Made by a program: the position numbers and the translations under genes | The notes under the pieces: generated by a model | The model's database searches: none | Seen by the model: the letters and a program-made list of their open reading frames with translations, nothing else | Told to the model about the DNA's origin: nothing | Source: Acinetobacter terrestris | GTDB taxonomy: Bacteria; Pseudomonadota; Gammaproteobacteria; Pseudomonadales; Moraxellaceae | Direction: 5' to 3' | Length of the DNA stretch: 64,000 bases | NCBI RefSeq assembly: GCF_004331155.1 | Contig: NZ_SJNZ01000006.1 | Location: 60,627-124,626, forward strand | Shown here: positions 55,319-63,944 of the stretch, in pieces | Position numbering within the stretch: the stretch's first letter is position 1 | Layout: the number at the start of each line of letters is the position of its first letter

Positions 55319-55834
55319 ATGCGCGTTGTTGTTTCAAGCTTATTGGGTTTATCTCTGATCTGTTCCACTGCATGGGCGGTAGAAACCGCTCCTGTTGCTG
55401 CGGCACCTGCTGCTCAAGCAACGACTGCAACACCACCGCCACAGCCCCAAAAGCCACAAACCTTGCCTGCAAATAAACCCGGCACTGTTCCTGCTGCCGG
55501 GGGCGTTGATGCCAACGGTCTGCCACAAGAAGCAAAACCTTTAACCGCAGAACAACTTGCGAAAAATAAAGCCTTGCAAGAGGCCAAAGTTAAAGCTTTA
55601 GTTAAGGATCAGGCTACCCGCTTACAACAACTGGAAAAAGCCAATTTAGATGCCTTATCGCAAAACCAGGAGCTGCAATTGAAAAATGACAGCCTGGGTG
55701 TGCAAGTGCAGGTTTTACAAAGCGAACGTAGTGCGCAGATGTTTTTATACGGCGCTGCGACCATTGCTGTCGGTGTCTTGCTCGGTTTCTTGATTGCAAG
55801 TTATGTCTATACCAAACGTCGACGTCAGTGGTAA
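55319..55834 (+). CDS. Exported coiled-coil protein with C-terminal membrane anchor
   Basis: The 171-residue protein has a signal peptide (1-20, ending AWAVE) and an Ala/Pro/Gln-rich low-complexity stretch (residues 24-75). A coiled coil follows (about 80-138, LAKNKALQEAKVKALVKDQ and QLQLKNDSL patterns), then one membrane helix (144-163) and a basic tail YTKRRRQW. The helix-plus-RRR end is like that of YgiM-type proteins, but no SH3 domain is present. It overlaps nothing and lies 4 bases after yciI. Function unknown. Confidence 0.75.
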   Translation: MRVVVSSLLGLSLICSTAWAVETAPVAAAPAAQATTATPPPQPQKPQTLPANKPGTVPAAGGVDANGLPQEAKPLTAEQLAKNKALQEAKVKALVKDQATRLQQLEKANLDALSQNQELQLKNDSLGVQVQVLQSERSAQMFLYGAATIAVGVLLGFLIASYVYTKRRRQW

Positions 55835-55869
55835 AACATCTCTCTTTTGCTTTAAAGGTTGCTTAGGTT

Positions 55870-57789
55870 TTGTCGAGTGCAATTCAAACTGCTGATCTTG
55901 ATTGGCAATGTGTGGATGGAATTGATATTCCTGTCTCCAAACAGTTTGGGGACATCTATTTTTCCAGAGACAATGGTTTACTTGAAACCCGACATGTCTT
56001 TTTAAATGGCAACAATCTTGCAACACGTTTGGCCAAGCTGCAAGATTTTGAATACTTTTGTGTTGGTGAAACCGGCTTTGGTACCGCGTTAAACGCTTTG
56101 GCATTATGGCAAATGTGGCAACAGCTTCGTCCGAATAACCAAAGTCATCTGCACTTGATCAGTGTAGAAAAATTTCCACTTGCGAAAGCCGACTTCATCC
56201 GTGCACTCAAGGTCTGGCCAGAACTGCAGCCTTTAGCCGAGCAGCTGATCGAGCAATATCCCCTGCCTATTGCCGGCTGTCACCGGCTGAACTTTCCTGA
56301 AGATCGTTTCTCCATCGATTTATGGCTGGGTGATGCCAATGATGTTTTGCCGGTCATTACCAAAACCAAAGCGGTAGATGCATGGTTTTTAGATGGTTTT
56401 TCACCTTCTTGCAATCCTGATCTTTGGCAAGACAATGTTTTAAGCCATATTGTCCGACTGTCCGACTATGCAACGACCTTTGCCTCTTTTAGTGTTGCAG
56501 GTGTTTTAAAACGTGGTTTAAACGCGCACGGAATAACGGTTTCTCTGCCACCCGGCTTTAAGCATAAACGTCAAATGCTTACAGCAATCTGGAATCCTCC
56601 GGAAGTGGAAGATCAAGAAAGCTTTCAGTCAAAAACCGTAGAGACAGATCCATCCAGATTAGAAAATTCAGCTTCAGCATTTAAACAACGTAAAATTGCG
56701 ATTATTGGCGCAGGAATAGCCGGCTTAAGTTGCGCCCATGCATTTGCTGGTCGTGGTCATCAAATCACGATTTACGATCAATCAGCCCCTCTTGCGGGAG
56801 CCTCTGGCAATCCACTGGCATTACTCAATCCCAGATTAGGTCGTATTGAGCAAAGTGCTGAGCATCTGGTCACTTTGGCATGGCAATATGCGATTGCGCA
56901 TTATCAAAAATTCAAAGCTTTTCGCCCGATTCAGGTCAATCAACTGGCGCTTAAGCAGGAGGATGATTTACTTGAACTTGCAGAGCAATATCCGCACGGG
57001 GTATTTGCAGAAAAAGTAAATCAAAGTGAGCTTGAAACCGAATTTCCGAGCCTGAAATTATTACAAGCGGGTACGGTTTCACCGCATCAATTATGCGATC
57101 AAATTTTAGCGCATCCTGCCATTCACTTTCAGCAAGCGGAAGTTGTTGAATTAAAGACCGCATCGAACATTCAAGTGATCGACAGCAAGCAGCAATGTTT
57201 GGGTGAATTTGATCATGTGATTGTTTGTGCGGCACTGAACAGTAAAAACTTTGCGCAACAATTTCCAAAACTTAAACCAAATCGTGGTCAAGTCAGTTGG
57301 TTGAATAATGCAGATCAGCCCTTACAACCTGAACAGGCGTATAGTTACGGCGGTTATTGCATGCAACTGGATCAACAGCATCTGATTTTAGGCGCTTCAT
57401 TTCATCCAGATCGGGATGATGATGAAGTCTTAACTGAAGATCATATACATAACTATGCGCTGCTCCACAGTGTCTTTCCAGATTATGCGCAATCTTTGTC
57501 GCCTGTAGAAAGCTGGCAAGGCCGTGCATCGGTGCGGACACAAAGCCCGGACTATTTCCCATTGCTTGGAAAAGTTCAGCTCGATGCTGAAATCTATACC
57601 TTCACCGCTTTAGGCTCGAAAGGCTTTTTATTTGCACCGCTGTGTAGTGAAGTTTTGGCTGCTCAAGTTTTAGGGGAAGCCTGCCCACTGACTTCATATT
57701 GGGTAAATAAACTTAATCCGCGACGCTTTATTAAAAAAGTAAAACCGAAAAAGCCTTACTATCAAAAACCAAGCCCAAGCTCAGACTAA
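55870..57789 (+). CDS. mnmC: MnmC, bifunctional tRNA 5-aminomethyl-2-thiouridine modification enzyme
   Basis: The 639-residue enzyme performs the last two steps of mnm5s2U34 synthesis. The N-terminal MnmD methyltransferase (1-245) has FCVGETGFGTALNALALWQ and VDAWFLDGFSPSCNPDLWQ. The C-terminal FAD oxidase (about 275-620) has KIAIIGAGIAGLSCAHAFA and GLGS-like ALGSKGFLFAPL. The start is TTG at 55870, with AGGT 5 bases upstream; no in-frame ATG lies nearby. The two N-terminal motifs begin well after this start. Confidence 0.93.
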   Translation: MSSAIQTADLDWQCVDGIDIPVSKQFGDIYFSRDNGLLETRHVFLNGNNLATRLAKLQDFEYFCVGETGFGTALNALALWQMWQQLRPNNQSHLHLISVEKFPLAKADFIRALKVWPELQPLAEQLIEQYPLPIAGCHRLNFPEDRFSIDLWLGDANDVLPVITKTKAVDAWFLDGFSPSCNPDLWQDNVLSHIVRLSDYATTFASFSVAGVLKRGLNAHGITVSLPPGFKHKRQMLTAIWNPPEVEDQESFQSKTVETDPSRLENSASAFKQRKIAIIGAGIAGLSCAHAFAGRGHQITIYDQSAPLAGASGNPLALLNPRLGRIEQSAEHLVTLAWQYAIAHYQKFKAFRPIQVNQLALKQEDDLLELAEQYPHGVFAEKVNQSELETEFPSLKLLQAGTVSPHQLCDQILAHPAIHFQQAEVVELKTASNIQVIDSKQQCLGEFDHVIVCAALNSKNFAQQFPKLKPNRGQVSWLNNADQPLQPEQAYSYGGYCMQLDQQHLILGASFHPDRDDDEVLTEDHIHNYALLHSVFPDYAQSLSPVESWQGRASVRTQSPDYFPLLGKVQLDAEIYTFTALGSKGFLFAPLCSEVLAAQVLGEACPLTSYWVNKLNPRRFIKKVKPKKPYYQKPSPSSD

Positions 57790-57855
57790 AAAATGAGAAA
57801 AATAAAAATCCCCCTTTACATAAAGAGGGATTGAGTGGATTCATTTCTAGCCATT

Positions 57856-57881
57856 AAAAAAGCACCTGACGGTGCTTTTTT
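57856..57881. terminator. Bidirectional terminator between mnmC and rhodanese gene
   Basis: AAAAAGCACC-TGAC-GGTGCTTTTTT lies between the convergent genes. A second imperfect stem (AATCCC-to-GGGATT, about 57807-57831) precedes it on the mnmC side. Confidence 0.88.
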
Positions 57882-57882
57882 C

Positions 57883-58197
57883 TTAAGCGCCCTGTTCTAA
57901 AGGGAATCCTGCATCGCGCGCAGCACGAGTGCCACCCATCAATACAACATACTCACGTGAGCCGTCTAAGGTTTCTAACTTTTCAGCAGCACGCGGTGCT
58001 TTACTTCCACCACCACATAAAATGTAAATGGGCTGATCCGACTCCACCTGAGTTAAGCTTTCTGCACTCAAGTCATCTATGGGCTGATTTACAGCACCTT
58101 TTACATGACCTTCAGCAAAGGCTTTTGTATCACGAACATCCCAGATTACTGCATTTTCTGGGAACTCAAATGTTGTAATTTCTTGTTTACGGATCAT
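57883..58197 (-). CDS. Rhodanese-like sulfurtransferase domain protein
   Basis: The 104-residue single rhodanese domain has VIWDVRDTKAFAEGHVKGAVN and the active-site loop Cys61-GGGSKA, with cysteine present, so it could carry persulfide sulfur. ATG 58197 is chosen because AAGGAG lies 7 bases upstream; the longer frame from 58224 includes that ribosome site. It stands alone with a terminator right after the stop. Confidence 0.88.
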   Translation of the reverse strand: MIRKQEITTFEFPENAVIWDVRDTKAFAEGHVKGAVNQPIDDLSAESLTQVESDQPIYILCGGGSKAPRAAEKLETLDGSREYVVLMGGTRAARDAGFPLEQGA

Positions 58198-58288
58198 TGT
58201 GCACTCCTTTGATGTAAACAACACTTGGCAAATGAAGAAAACATCCCTAGCATCTCAGATATTCTTTCCCTTTGTAAAGGTCTAAACC

Positions 58289-58777
58289 ATGCCTTCTTTC
58301 GATATTGTCTCTGAATTAGAAATTTTTGAAGTAAATCATGCCGTTCAAAACACGCAAAAAGAAATTGCGACACGTTTTGACTTCCGTGGCCAAGACGTTT
58401 CTATTGAATTGAGCGAAAAAAATAAAGAAATCAAGATTACCACAGAAAGTGATTTCCAATGCGAACAGGTGTACAGCATGCTGGAAAATCATTTCTTTAA
58501 ACGTAAAGTGGATATTCAAGCCCTTGATCCACAAAAAATGACCGCTTCAGGTAAAAATGTCATTCAAGTGATTAAACTTAAAGATGGTCTTGACTCTGAT
58601 ACTGCAAAAAAAATTAATAAAGCCATTAAAGAAAGCGGCATTAAAGCGCAATCTTCTATTCAAGGCGACAAGATTCGTGTAACTGACAAAAAGCGCGATA
58701 CTTTGCAACAAATTATGGCGTTCTTAAAAGAACAACAATTTGGTGTGCCTTTGCAGTTTAATAACTTTAAAGACTAA
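58289..58777 (+). CDS. yajQ: YajQ family nucleotide-binding protein
   Basis: The 162-residue protein belongs to UPF0234. The start MPSFDIVSELEIFEVNHAVQNTQKEIATRFDFRG is nearly invariant in the family (shown here in part), as are KKINKAIKESGIKAQSSIQGD and the C-terminal FGVPLQFNNFKD. Homologues bind cyclic di-GMP or nucleotides and RNA. It is divergent from the rhodanese gene (91 bases). Confidence 0.95.
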   Translation: MPSFDIVSELEIFEVNHAVQNTQKEIATRFDFRGQDVSIELSEKNKEIKITTESDFQCEQVYSMLENHFFKRKVDIQALDPQKMTASGKNVIQVIKLKDGLDSDTAKKINKAIKESGIKAQSSIQGDKIRVTDKKRDTLQQIMAFLKEQQFGVPLQFNNFKD

Positions 58778-58809
58778 TGCATTGATGCAATAAAACCTCG
58801 AGGAACTTC

Positions 58810-59310
58810 ATGACACCGACCAATCGCTTATCAAAACTGGTTAAAGCAACGTCTAAATTGCCCAAAGGTATTCGCAGTACGCTGTGGAGCAAAGCGTTTG
58901 GTCGAGTTGTGCCGATGGTGGGTAGTGCCAATATTCGCTATCTCGAAGTGAGCCACTCAAAAGTGGTGGTGAAAATCGAAAACCATCGTGCGATGCAAAA
59001 CCATATTGGTCAGGTACATGCCTGCGCCATGGCGCTGATTGCTGAAACAGCCACCGGTTTTGTGACCGGTATGAATGTTCCTGATTCCTGTATTGTGCTC
59101 ATCAAAAGTTTCAAAATCGATTTTAAACGTCCAAGCAAAGGTGCCATGATTGCCACTGCAACACTCACCGATGAGCAGCAAAAATTGATGCAAAGCACTG
59201 AAAAAGGTGAAACCTTAGTTTCGGTTCGTGTGACTGATGAATCGGGTGAAGAACCGATTCAATGCGAAATGCTGTGGGCTTGGGTGTCCAAGTCGCAACT
59301 AAACAATTAA
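58810..59310 (+). CDS. DUF4442 hotdog-fold protein
   Basis: The 166-residue protein has a single hotdog domain: VVPMVGSANIRYLEVSHSKVVVKIENHRAMQNHIGQVHACAMALIAETATGF in pieces, then FKRPSKGAMIATATLTDEQ. It matches DUF4442, thioesterase-like proteins without proven substrate. The pattern NHIGQVHACAMALIAE is the family active-site helix. It follows yajQ by 32 bases on the same strand. Confidence 0.85.
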   Translation: MTPTNRLSKLVKATSKLPKGIRSTLWSKAFGRVVPMVGSANIRYLEVSHSKVVVKIENHRAMQNHIGQVHACAMALIAETATGFVTGMNVPDSCIVLIKSFKIDFKRPSKGAMIATATLTDEQQKLMQSTEKGETLVSVRVTDESGEEPIQCEMLWAWVSKSQLNN

Positions 59311-59432
59311 TACTAAACAAATAATTTCATTTTTAATTTTGGTTACTTAAAACTAAATCAAGTGACATTTTTTACTTCTGTAAAAATTGCTTAACTCAAG
59401 ACAAATCGGAAGCTGTTTAAAAAAATTCAGCA

Positions 59433-59468
59433 CATAAAAAAGCCCAAGCATTGTTGGGCTTTTTTATG
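59433..59468. terminator. Bidirectional terminator
   Basis: AAAAAAGCCCAA-GCATTG-TTGGGCTTTTTT lies between the convergent 58810-59310 and 59477-59920 genes. Both sides have six A or T. Confidence 0.9.
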
Positions 59469-59476
59469 TTTCATTA

Positions 59477-59920
59477 TTACGCGGGTTTTGATGCTAAATA
59501 TTTTTGTTTGACATCATCGGGAATTTGACGCTTTCCACCTTTCACATCCACGGCAACAAAGGTAAATACCCCTTCGGTCACACGAATCGGCTCACGTGAA
59601 TCGTCATGGCTGTCCCATACTTCAATCTGCATTTGGATTGAGGTATTACCCACTTTTAAAATTTTGGTATAACAACTAATCACATCTCCGACTTTTACCG
59701 GAACCAGAAAAGTCATCTGATTAATCGAAATGGTGGCACAGCGTCCTTTACTAAAACGCTCTGCGTGAATTGCCCCGGCCAAGTCCATTTGTGAAACAAT
59801 CCACCCACCAAAAACGTCACCACTCCAGTTGGTATCTGCCGGCATCGCAATGGTTTGAAGGGAAAGGGTTCCTTCAGGTTTTATATGAGTATCTGACACA
59901 TTAGCTCCCAGTTTTGGCAT
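59477..59920 (-). CDS. YciA-like acyl-CoA thioesterase
   Basis: The 147-residue protein has one hotdog domain: MPADTNWSGDVFGGWIVSQMDLAGAIHAERFS with the catalytic Asp in the MDLAG helix, SINQMTFLVPVKVGDVISCYTK and EVWDSHDDSREP. It resembles YciA/BACH thioesterases that release CoA from fatty acids. The ATG at 59920 overlaps trxC by 20 bases; a GTG at 59899 just past the trxC stop is an equally reasonable start (GGGAG 5 bases upstream). Confidence 0.88.
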   Translation of the reverse strand: MPKLGANVSDTHIKPEGTLSLQTIAMPADTNWSGDVFGGWIVSQMDLAGAIHAERFSKGRCATISINQMTFLVPVKVGDVISCYTKILKVGNTSIQMQIEVWDSHDDSREPIRVTEGVFTFVAVDVKGGKRQIPDDVKQKYLASKPA

Positions 59921-60338
59921 TTAATTGTTGATCTAGCCACTGTTGCAGCTCTGTAGATCGTAAAGCACCGCTTATTCTAGCAATTTCGTTGGCTTTATTC
60001 ATCAAAACTAAGGTGGGAATACTACGCACATTAAAAGCACCACTGAGTCGAGGTGATTGTTCAGTATTAATTTTCGCAAAAATCACTCTCGGATTTTGCT
60101 TGGCCACTTGTTCAAAATGAGGGGCCATCATCTTGCAAGGACCACACCAATCCGCCCATAAATCAATTAAAACAGGCAAGTCACTATGGGTGACGAAATT
60201 ACTAAAATTGTGCTCATTCAATTCAATAGGAGCCAGAGGAATCAGCGCATGCTGACACTGACCACAGTTTGGATTTGCTTCTAATTTATCTTCCGGTACC
60301 CGGTTTCTAGCACCACACGCAGGACATACAATAATCAT
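59901..60338 (-). CDS. trxC: TrxC, thioredoxin 2
   Basis: The 145-residue protein has an N-terminal zinc ribbon (Cys5, Cys8, Cys25, Cys28 in CPAC and CGQC) and a thioredoxin fold with WCGPC (Cys65, Cys68), then PRLSGAFNVRSIPTLVLM with the cis-Pro. This combination is specific to TrxC, which is usually induced by oxidative stress. It abuts the hydrolase gene stop (60339) and overlaps the thioesterase start. Confidence 0.95.
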   Translation of the reverse strand: MIIVCPACGARNRVPEDKLEANPNCGQCQHALIPLAPIELNEHNFSNFVTHSDLPVLIDLWADWCGPCKMMAPHFEQVAKQNPRVIFAKINTEQSPRLSGAFNVRSIPTLVLMNKANEIARISGALRSTELQQWLDQQLNAKTGS

Positions 60339-61235
60339 TTAGCTCACTCCAATATGTTGATGTAAAAATTCTAATTGGGTAGATATCGCTTTTTCAAACC
60401 ATTGACCATGATAAATATCAAAATGTTGCATATCCCACTCATGGTACTGTACATAAGGTGCAATATTGGTTGCGGTTTCCCGACTCGACTCAAGTGGAAT
60501 CAGGCTATCTTGTTTGGAAGCAATAAATAAAACAGGAACGCTAATTTTACGCACATCCTGAATAGGGCGGTAACGAATTAAATTAAAAAAGATTCGGGCC
60601 GGAATCTCACCACTCCAAAAATAATCTGGATTGACAATGGATAAATATCCGTCATAACTATCGGCTGTCGGCATAAAACATAAGCCCTTCCGGTCTACTA
60701 CGGGCAAGGTTTTAGGGGACATGCCCATTTTTGCACCCATATAGTCCTGACTTGATATTTTTAATGCTTTCGGCAGTTGTTGTAAAGGGTAAAGCTTGGC
60801 ACTTTCTGTTCCATCTACGAAAGGAATTTGGGCAATTACAGCGTGAACATTTTTTAATTCTGCAGCCAGATTTAAGACATATCCCCCGCTTAAAGAGGTG
60901 CCCCAAAGTACGATACGTCGCGTATCTACCGATTTTCGTTCTAAAATATGCGCAATCATGGTTCGCCAATCTTCTAATTGAGATTGAACCGACACCAGTT
61001 CACGTGGACGACCAGTGCTGCCACCCCAATAACGATAATCAAACAATACCACTGCATAACCTGCTTGAGCAAAACGCTTGGCATACTGAACCAGTTTAAA
61101 TTGACGCAAGGCTGCCAGACCATGGGCCATAATAATCACAGCAGGCTTATTTTCAGTTTTAGGACGATAAAAATCTGCAGCAATAACCTCTTGCCCACTA
61201 TTTACATACAGTGGTTCAACTGTATAGGAATGCAT
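60339..61235 (-). CDS. Alpha/beta hydrolase
   Basis: The 298-residue protein has an alpha/beta hydrolase fold with IIMAHGLAALRQFKL (oxyanion loop), the nucleophile elbow LWGTSLSGGYVL (Ser114), FIASKQDSLIPLESS carrying the Asp and MQHFDIYHG with the His. No signal peptide. It resembles esterase/peptidase-like hydrolases (DUF1100/Fus-like); substrate unknown. It is the first gene of the unit with trxC and the thioesterase. Confidence 0.85.
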   Translation of the reverse strand: MHSYTVEPLYVNSGQEVIAADFYRPKTENKPAVIIMAHGLAALRQFKLVQYAKRFAQAGYAVVLFDYRYWGGSTGRPRELVSVQSQLEDWRTMIAHILERKSVDTRRIVLWGTSLSGGYVLNLAAELKNVHAVIAQIPFVDGTESAKLYPLQQLPKALKISSQDYMGAKMGMSPKTLPVVDRKGLCFMPTADSYDGYLSIVNPDYFWSGEIPARIFFNLIRYRPIQDVRKISVPVLFIASKQDSLIPLESSRETATNIAPYVQYHEWDMQHFDIYHGQWFEKAISTQLEFLHQHIGVS

Positions 61236-61359
61236 ACGCGCTCCATTGCGTTATTTTATGGTTGTAATCGCTTATAAAAATTTCAACAGATTAAGCTCGA
61301 GTTTCAGCTTAATGCTATCATAAAGCATAAATCTATTTAACGAATTATGGAGTGACGAA

Positions 61360-61695
61360 ATGAGCGAAAATGTCGGCTTTGCAGGTCAAATTACCCCAGA
61401 ACAGGTAGCACAAGTTGTTGAGAAAGGTTTTAAATCAATTATTAACAACCGTCCGGATATGGAAGGTGGCCCAGATCAACCTACAAGTGCACAAATTGAA
61501 GAAGCTGCACGCAATGCAGGTTTGGATTATGTTTTTCAACCTGTTGTTGCGGGTCAAATTACTGAAATCGATGTCCGTAAATTTGCCAATCATTTCAATG
61601 AACTTCCTAAACCAGTATTGATGTTCTGCCGTACAGGCAACCGTTCAAATAATTTATATCAACTCGCAAAGCAAATGGATTTACTGGATGATTAA
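61360..61695 (+). CDS. TIGR01244/DUF442 family, Blh-like
   Basis: The 111-residue protein has a phosphatase-like fold: FAGQITPEQVAQVVEKGFKSIINNRPDMEGG, then a C-terminal MFCRTGNRSNN loop with Cys90 and Arg95. This is the domain fused to beta-lactamase-like Blh proteins and implicated in sulfide or phosphate chemistry; here it stands alone. The thiol is present. Function not proven. Confidence 0.85.
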   Translation: MSENVGFAGQITPEQVAQVVEKGFKSIINNRPDMEGGPDQPTSAQIEEAARNAGLDYVFQPVVAGQITEIDVRKFANHFNELPKPVLMFCRTGNRSNNLYQLAKQMDLLDD

Positions 61696-62099
61696 GCACG
61701 TTGTTTATCATGCTTTACTCAATTTAGTTTGACCTGTAACACACAGATCTATGCAGAAAATATGGATTGAACTCATCTTTTAAATGCTTAGCGAAGTGTT
61801 ATAGGTCAAATGACCCAAATAGATTTAAGATATTGATTTATAAATTTTTTAAATCAAACATCGTGAATCGTTCCGATCAGAAACAAAGTAATCTGGTTTC
61901 AATTAATTGCTCGATATTGCCAAACAAGCTTAGGTTACTGTCATTTATCAATCAATTATTAGTGCTGAAGTTTCTACCACAGACATAATTGAATTTTCCA
62001 AATATTATAATTAGCTTCCAAAACCAATTTTAATGATATGGGGAAGTCGCACATGCTCTGCCCTATTATTTAATGAAGCGAACAAACTGGGATTACTCA
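61696..62099. other. Intergenic region of about 400 bases
   Basis: No gene can be supported between the Blh-like gene and the small lipoprotein. The stretch is AT-rich. A 73-codon frame at 61767-61988 has no ribosome site, no recognisable sequence and odd composition. No tRNA, terminator with a good stem or repeat is seen. Confidence 0.55.
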
Positions 62100-62204
62100 A
62101 TGAATAAAATAATTCTTCTACTGCTTATTTCATGTGTCGTGGCTGGATGTAGCTCGATGAATGTTCGACCTACGGTTGGAGTGAGTGTGGGAACTTCAAT
62201 TTAA
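62100..62204 (+). CDS. Tiny predicted lipoprotein (34 residues)
   Basis: ATG 62100 opens a 34-codon frame starting MNKIILLLLISCVVAGC. The lipobox VAGC is placed correctly after a short basic start and a hydrophobic stretch, and the mature part is only SSMNVRPTVGVSVGTSI-like. The stop is at 62202-62204. A weak TGGGA precedes the start. Such short lipoproteins are easily missed by gene finders. It lies 91 bases upstream of a dihydrolipoyl-dehydrogenase-like gene. Confidence 0.65.
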   Translation: MNKIILLLLISCVVAGCSSMNVRPTVGVSVGTSI

Positions 62205-62295
62205 TTTTTTAAAATGGCATTTTTACAAACTCTGTAGTGACATACATCCAATATGCTATGAATATAAAAGAATATTGAATAAAGTCAGAAAATTT

Positions 62296-63666
62296 ATGTA
62301 CGACATCATTATCATCGGTGCGGGTACTGCAGGAATATCAGCGTATAAAGAAGCGATAAAGCATACCCAAAACATTCTTATTATTAATAACGGTCCATGG
62401 GATACAACTTGTGCGCGTGTTGGATGTATGCCAAGTAAAGTTTTAATCTCCACAGCCAACAGAATGCACGATATTCAAAATGCCCAAGAAGTTGCGCTAA
62501 GGGTTTCAGCTAAAATAGATACTTCTCAAATAATGCAACACATAAGAGAGCTTCGTGATCACTTTACAACTGCGACATTAAAGGAAGTGAATAGTTGGGA
62601 TGATCACCATAAAATTTCTGGGAAAGCTCATTTTATCGATCCAAAGACAGTTCAAGTTAATCAACAATATTACCAAGCCAAAAGTTTTATTATCGCTGTC
62701 GGATCTACTCCCACTATTAATAGCGAATGGAAAAATGAATTGGGGGATAAGCTCCTTAGCTCTGATCAAATCTTTGAATTAGAAACCTTACCAAAATCAT
62801 TGGCCGTAATTGGCAGTGGAGTTATAGCCATTGAACTTGCACAGGCCATGCAACGTTTAGGTGTTGAAACTATTGTTTTTGCACGTAGTCGTAAAGTTGG
62901 CTCTCTTACCAGTCCAAAACTACAGAAGATTGCTCAAACGACCTTAAGTGAAGAATTAAATATCAAGTTTGAAACCCTCCCGGAGCAAGTCAAAAAATTT
63001 CGAAATAAAGTTAAAATCAATTACATAGAAAAAGGAACTCAGAGCAGTTTCACTGCAGATTATTTATTGGTCGCGACAGGACGTAACAGTTTTTTAGATA
63101 GTTTAAGTCTAGAAAATATCGATTCTAAATTTACTGATCTAAAAAAACTTCCTGTAGATATGCGCACTAAACAGCTGGCTGATTATCCAATCTTTATTAT
63201 TGGTGATGCGCATAGCAACTCTCCCATTCAGCATGAAGCGGCTCACGAAGGACGAACTGTAATTCATAATTGCCTAAACTTTCCTAAACTTAAAAATATC
63301 AAAACTCTCACTCCACTGGGTATTGTTTTTAGCCAACCAGAAATGGCTATTGTGGGACAAAGTTTCAACCAACTTACTCAATCCAATGTCGAATTTGTTA
63401 CAGGTGTGGTCTCATATACAACCCAAGGTCGGGCGATAGTTTTGGGTAAAAACCAAGGTGCGATTGAAGTTTATATTGATAAAATAACACGTAAATTTTT
63501 AGGAAGTGAAATTTTTGTTGAGTCTGCTGAACATATGGCACATCTATTATCCTGGATGATCGCTGAGGACTTAAGCTTGGATGAGATCCTAGAGAAACCT
63601 TTCTACCATCCCACCCTGGAAGAAGGCCTGAGAACGGCCTTTAAACACGCCCGGCGGCAGCTGTAA
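62296..63666 (+). CDS. Dihydrolipoyl-dehydrogenase-like FAD disulfide reductase
   Basis: The 456-residue protein has IIIIGAGTAGISAY at the N-terminus, the redox pair Cys39-x4-Cys44 in TTCARVGCMPSK, an NAD motif VIGSGVIAIELAQAMQRLG, FIIGDAH and the C-terminal His-Pro-Thr-x-x-Glu (YHPTLEE) that supplies the base. All key groups are present. No pyruvate- or 2-oxoglutarate-dehydrogenase genes are nearby, so its partner is unknown. An earlier start at 62185 overlaps the lipoprotein gene and is rejected. The last 20 or so codons look richer in G and C than the rest. Confidence 0.9.
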   Translation: MYDIIIIGAGTAGISAYKEAIKHTQNILIINNGPWDTTCARVGCMPSKVLISTANRMHDIQNAQEVALRVSAKIDTSQIMQHIRELRDHFTTATLKEVNSWDDHHKISGKAHFIDPKTVQVNQQYYQAKSFIIAVGSTPTINSEWKNELGDKLLSSDQIFELETLPKSLAVIGSGVIAIELAQAMQRLGVETIVFARSRKVGSLTSPKLQKIAQTTLSEELNIKFETLPEQVKKFRNKVKINYIEKGTQSSFTADYLLVATGRNSFLDSLSLENIDSKFTDLKKLPVDMRTKQLADYPIFIIGDAHSNSPIQHEAAHEGRTVIHNCLNFPKLKNIKTLTPLGIVFSQPEMAIVGQSFNQLTQSNVEFVTGVVSYTTQGRAIVLGKNQGAIEVYIDKITRKFLGSEIFVESAEHMAHLLSWMIAEDLSLDEILEKPFYHPTLEEGLRTAFKHARRQL

Positions 63667-63779
63667 TAAAAACCGGGATTCAGGCTGCTGCTGACCTTTT
63701 TGGCTGGTTTCGGGAATTGTCTTTTTAGCTTTTCCCTTCTGCTTTTCCTTCTATTTTCTTTTTTATTTATTCCCTGCAT
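63667..63779. other. Spacer between the reductase gene and the rRNA terminator
   Basis: This 113-base stretch contains no gene. It is more mixed in composition (GGCTGCTGCTGACC early on, then pyrimidine-rich TTTTAGCTTTTCCC) than the coding region. No clear regulatory signal is found. Confidence 0.5.
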
Positions 63780-63819
63780 AAAAAAATCCCCCTCTGCTTT
63801 ATAGCGGAGGGGGATTTTT
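63780..63819 (-). terminator. Terminator of the rRNA operon
   Basis: CCCCCTCTGC and GCGGAGGGGG form a 10-bp stem (one G·U) with A and T runs on each side, 11 bases beyond the 5S 3' end in the minus direction. The symmetry could also stop the plus-strand gene ending at 63666. Confidence 0.9.
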
Positions 63820-63830
63820 AGGAATAATGA

Positions 63831-63944
63831 GCTGGCGATGACTTACTCTCACATGGGTAACCCCACACTACCATCAGCGCAAAGAGGTTTCACTTCTGAG
63901 TTCGGGAAGGGATCAGGTGGTTCACTCTTGCTATTGTCGCCAGC
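63831..63944 (-). rRNA. rrf: 5S ribosomal RNA
   Basis: On the minus strand the 114-base sequence opens GCTGGCGACAATAGC and closes with GTCATCGCCAGC, giving the terminal helix. The interior has CCTGATCCCTTCCCGAACTC and GTGGGGTTACCCATGTGAGAG, diagnostic of bacterial 5S. It is the last gene of an rrn operon whose 23S lies beyond the window (63945-64000 is the 23S-5S spacer). Confidence 0.95.

Noticed and set aside
61767..61988. 73-codon plus-strand frame in the gap after the Blh-like gene
   Set aside because: No ribosome site, no recognisable domain and an AT-driven composition rich in Lys, Asn, Ser and Leu; looks like chance in an AT-rich spacer.
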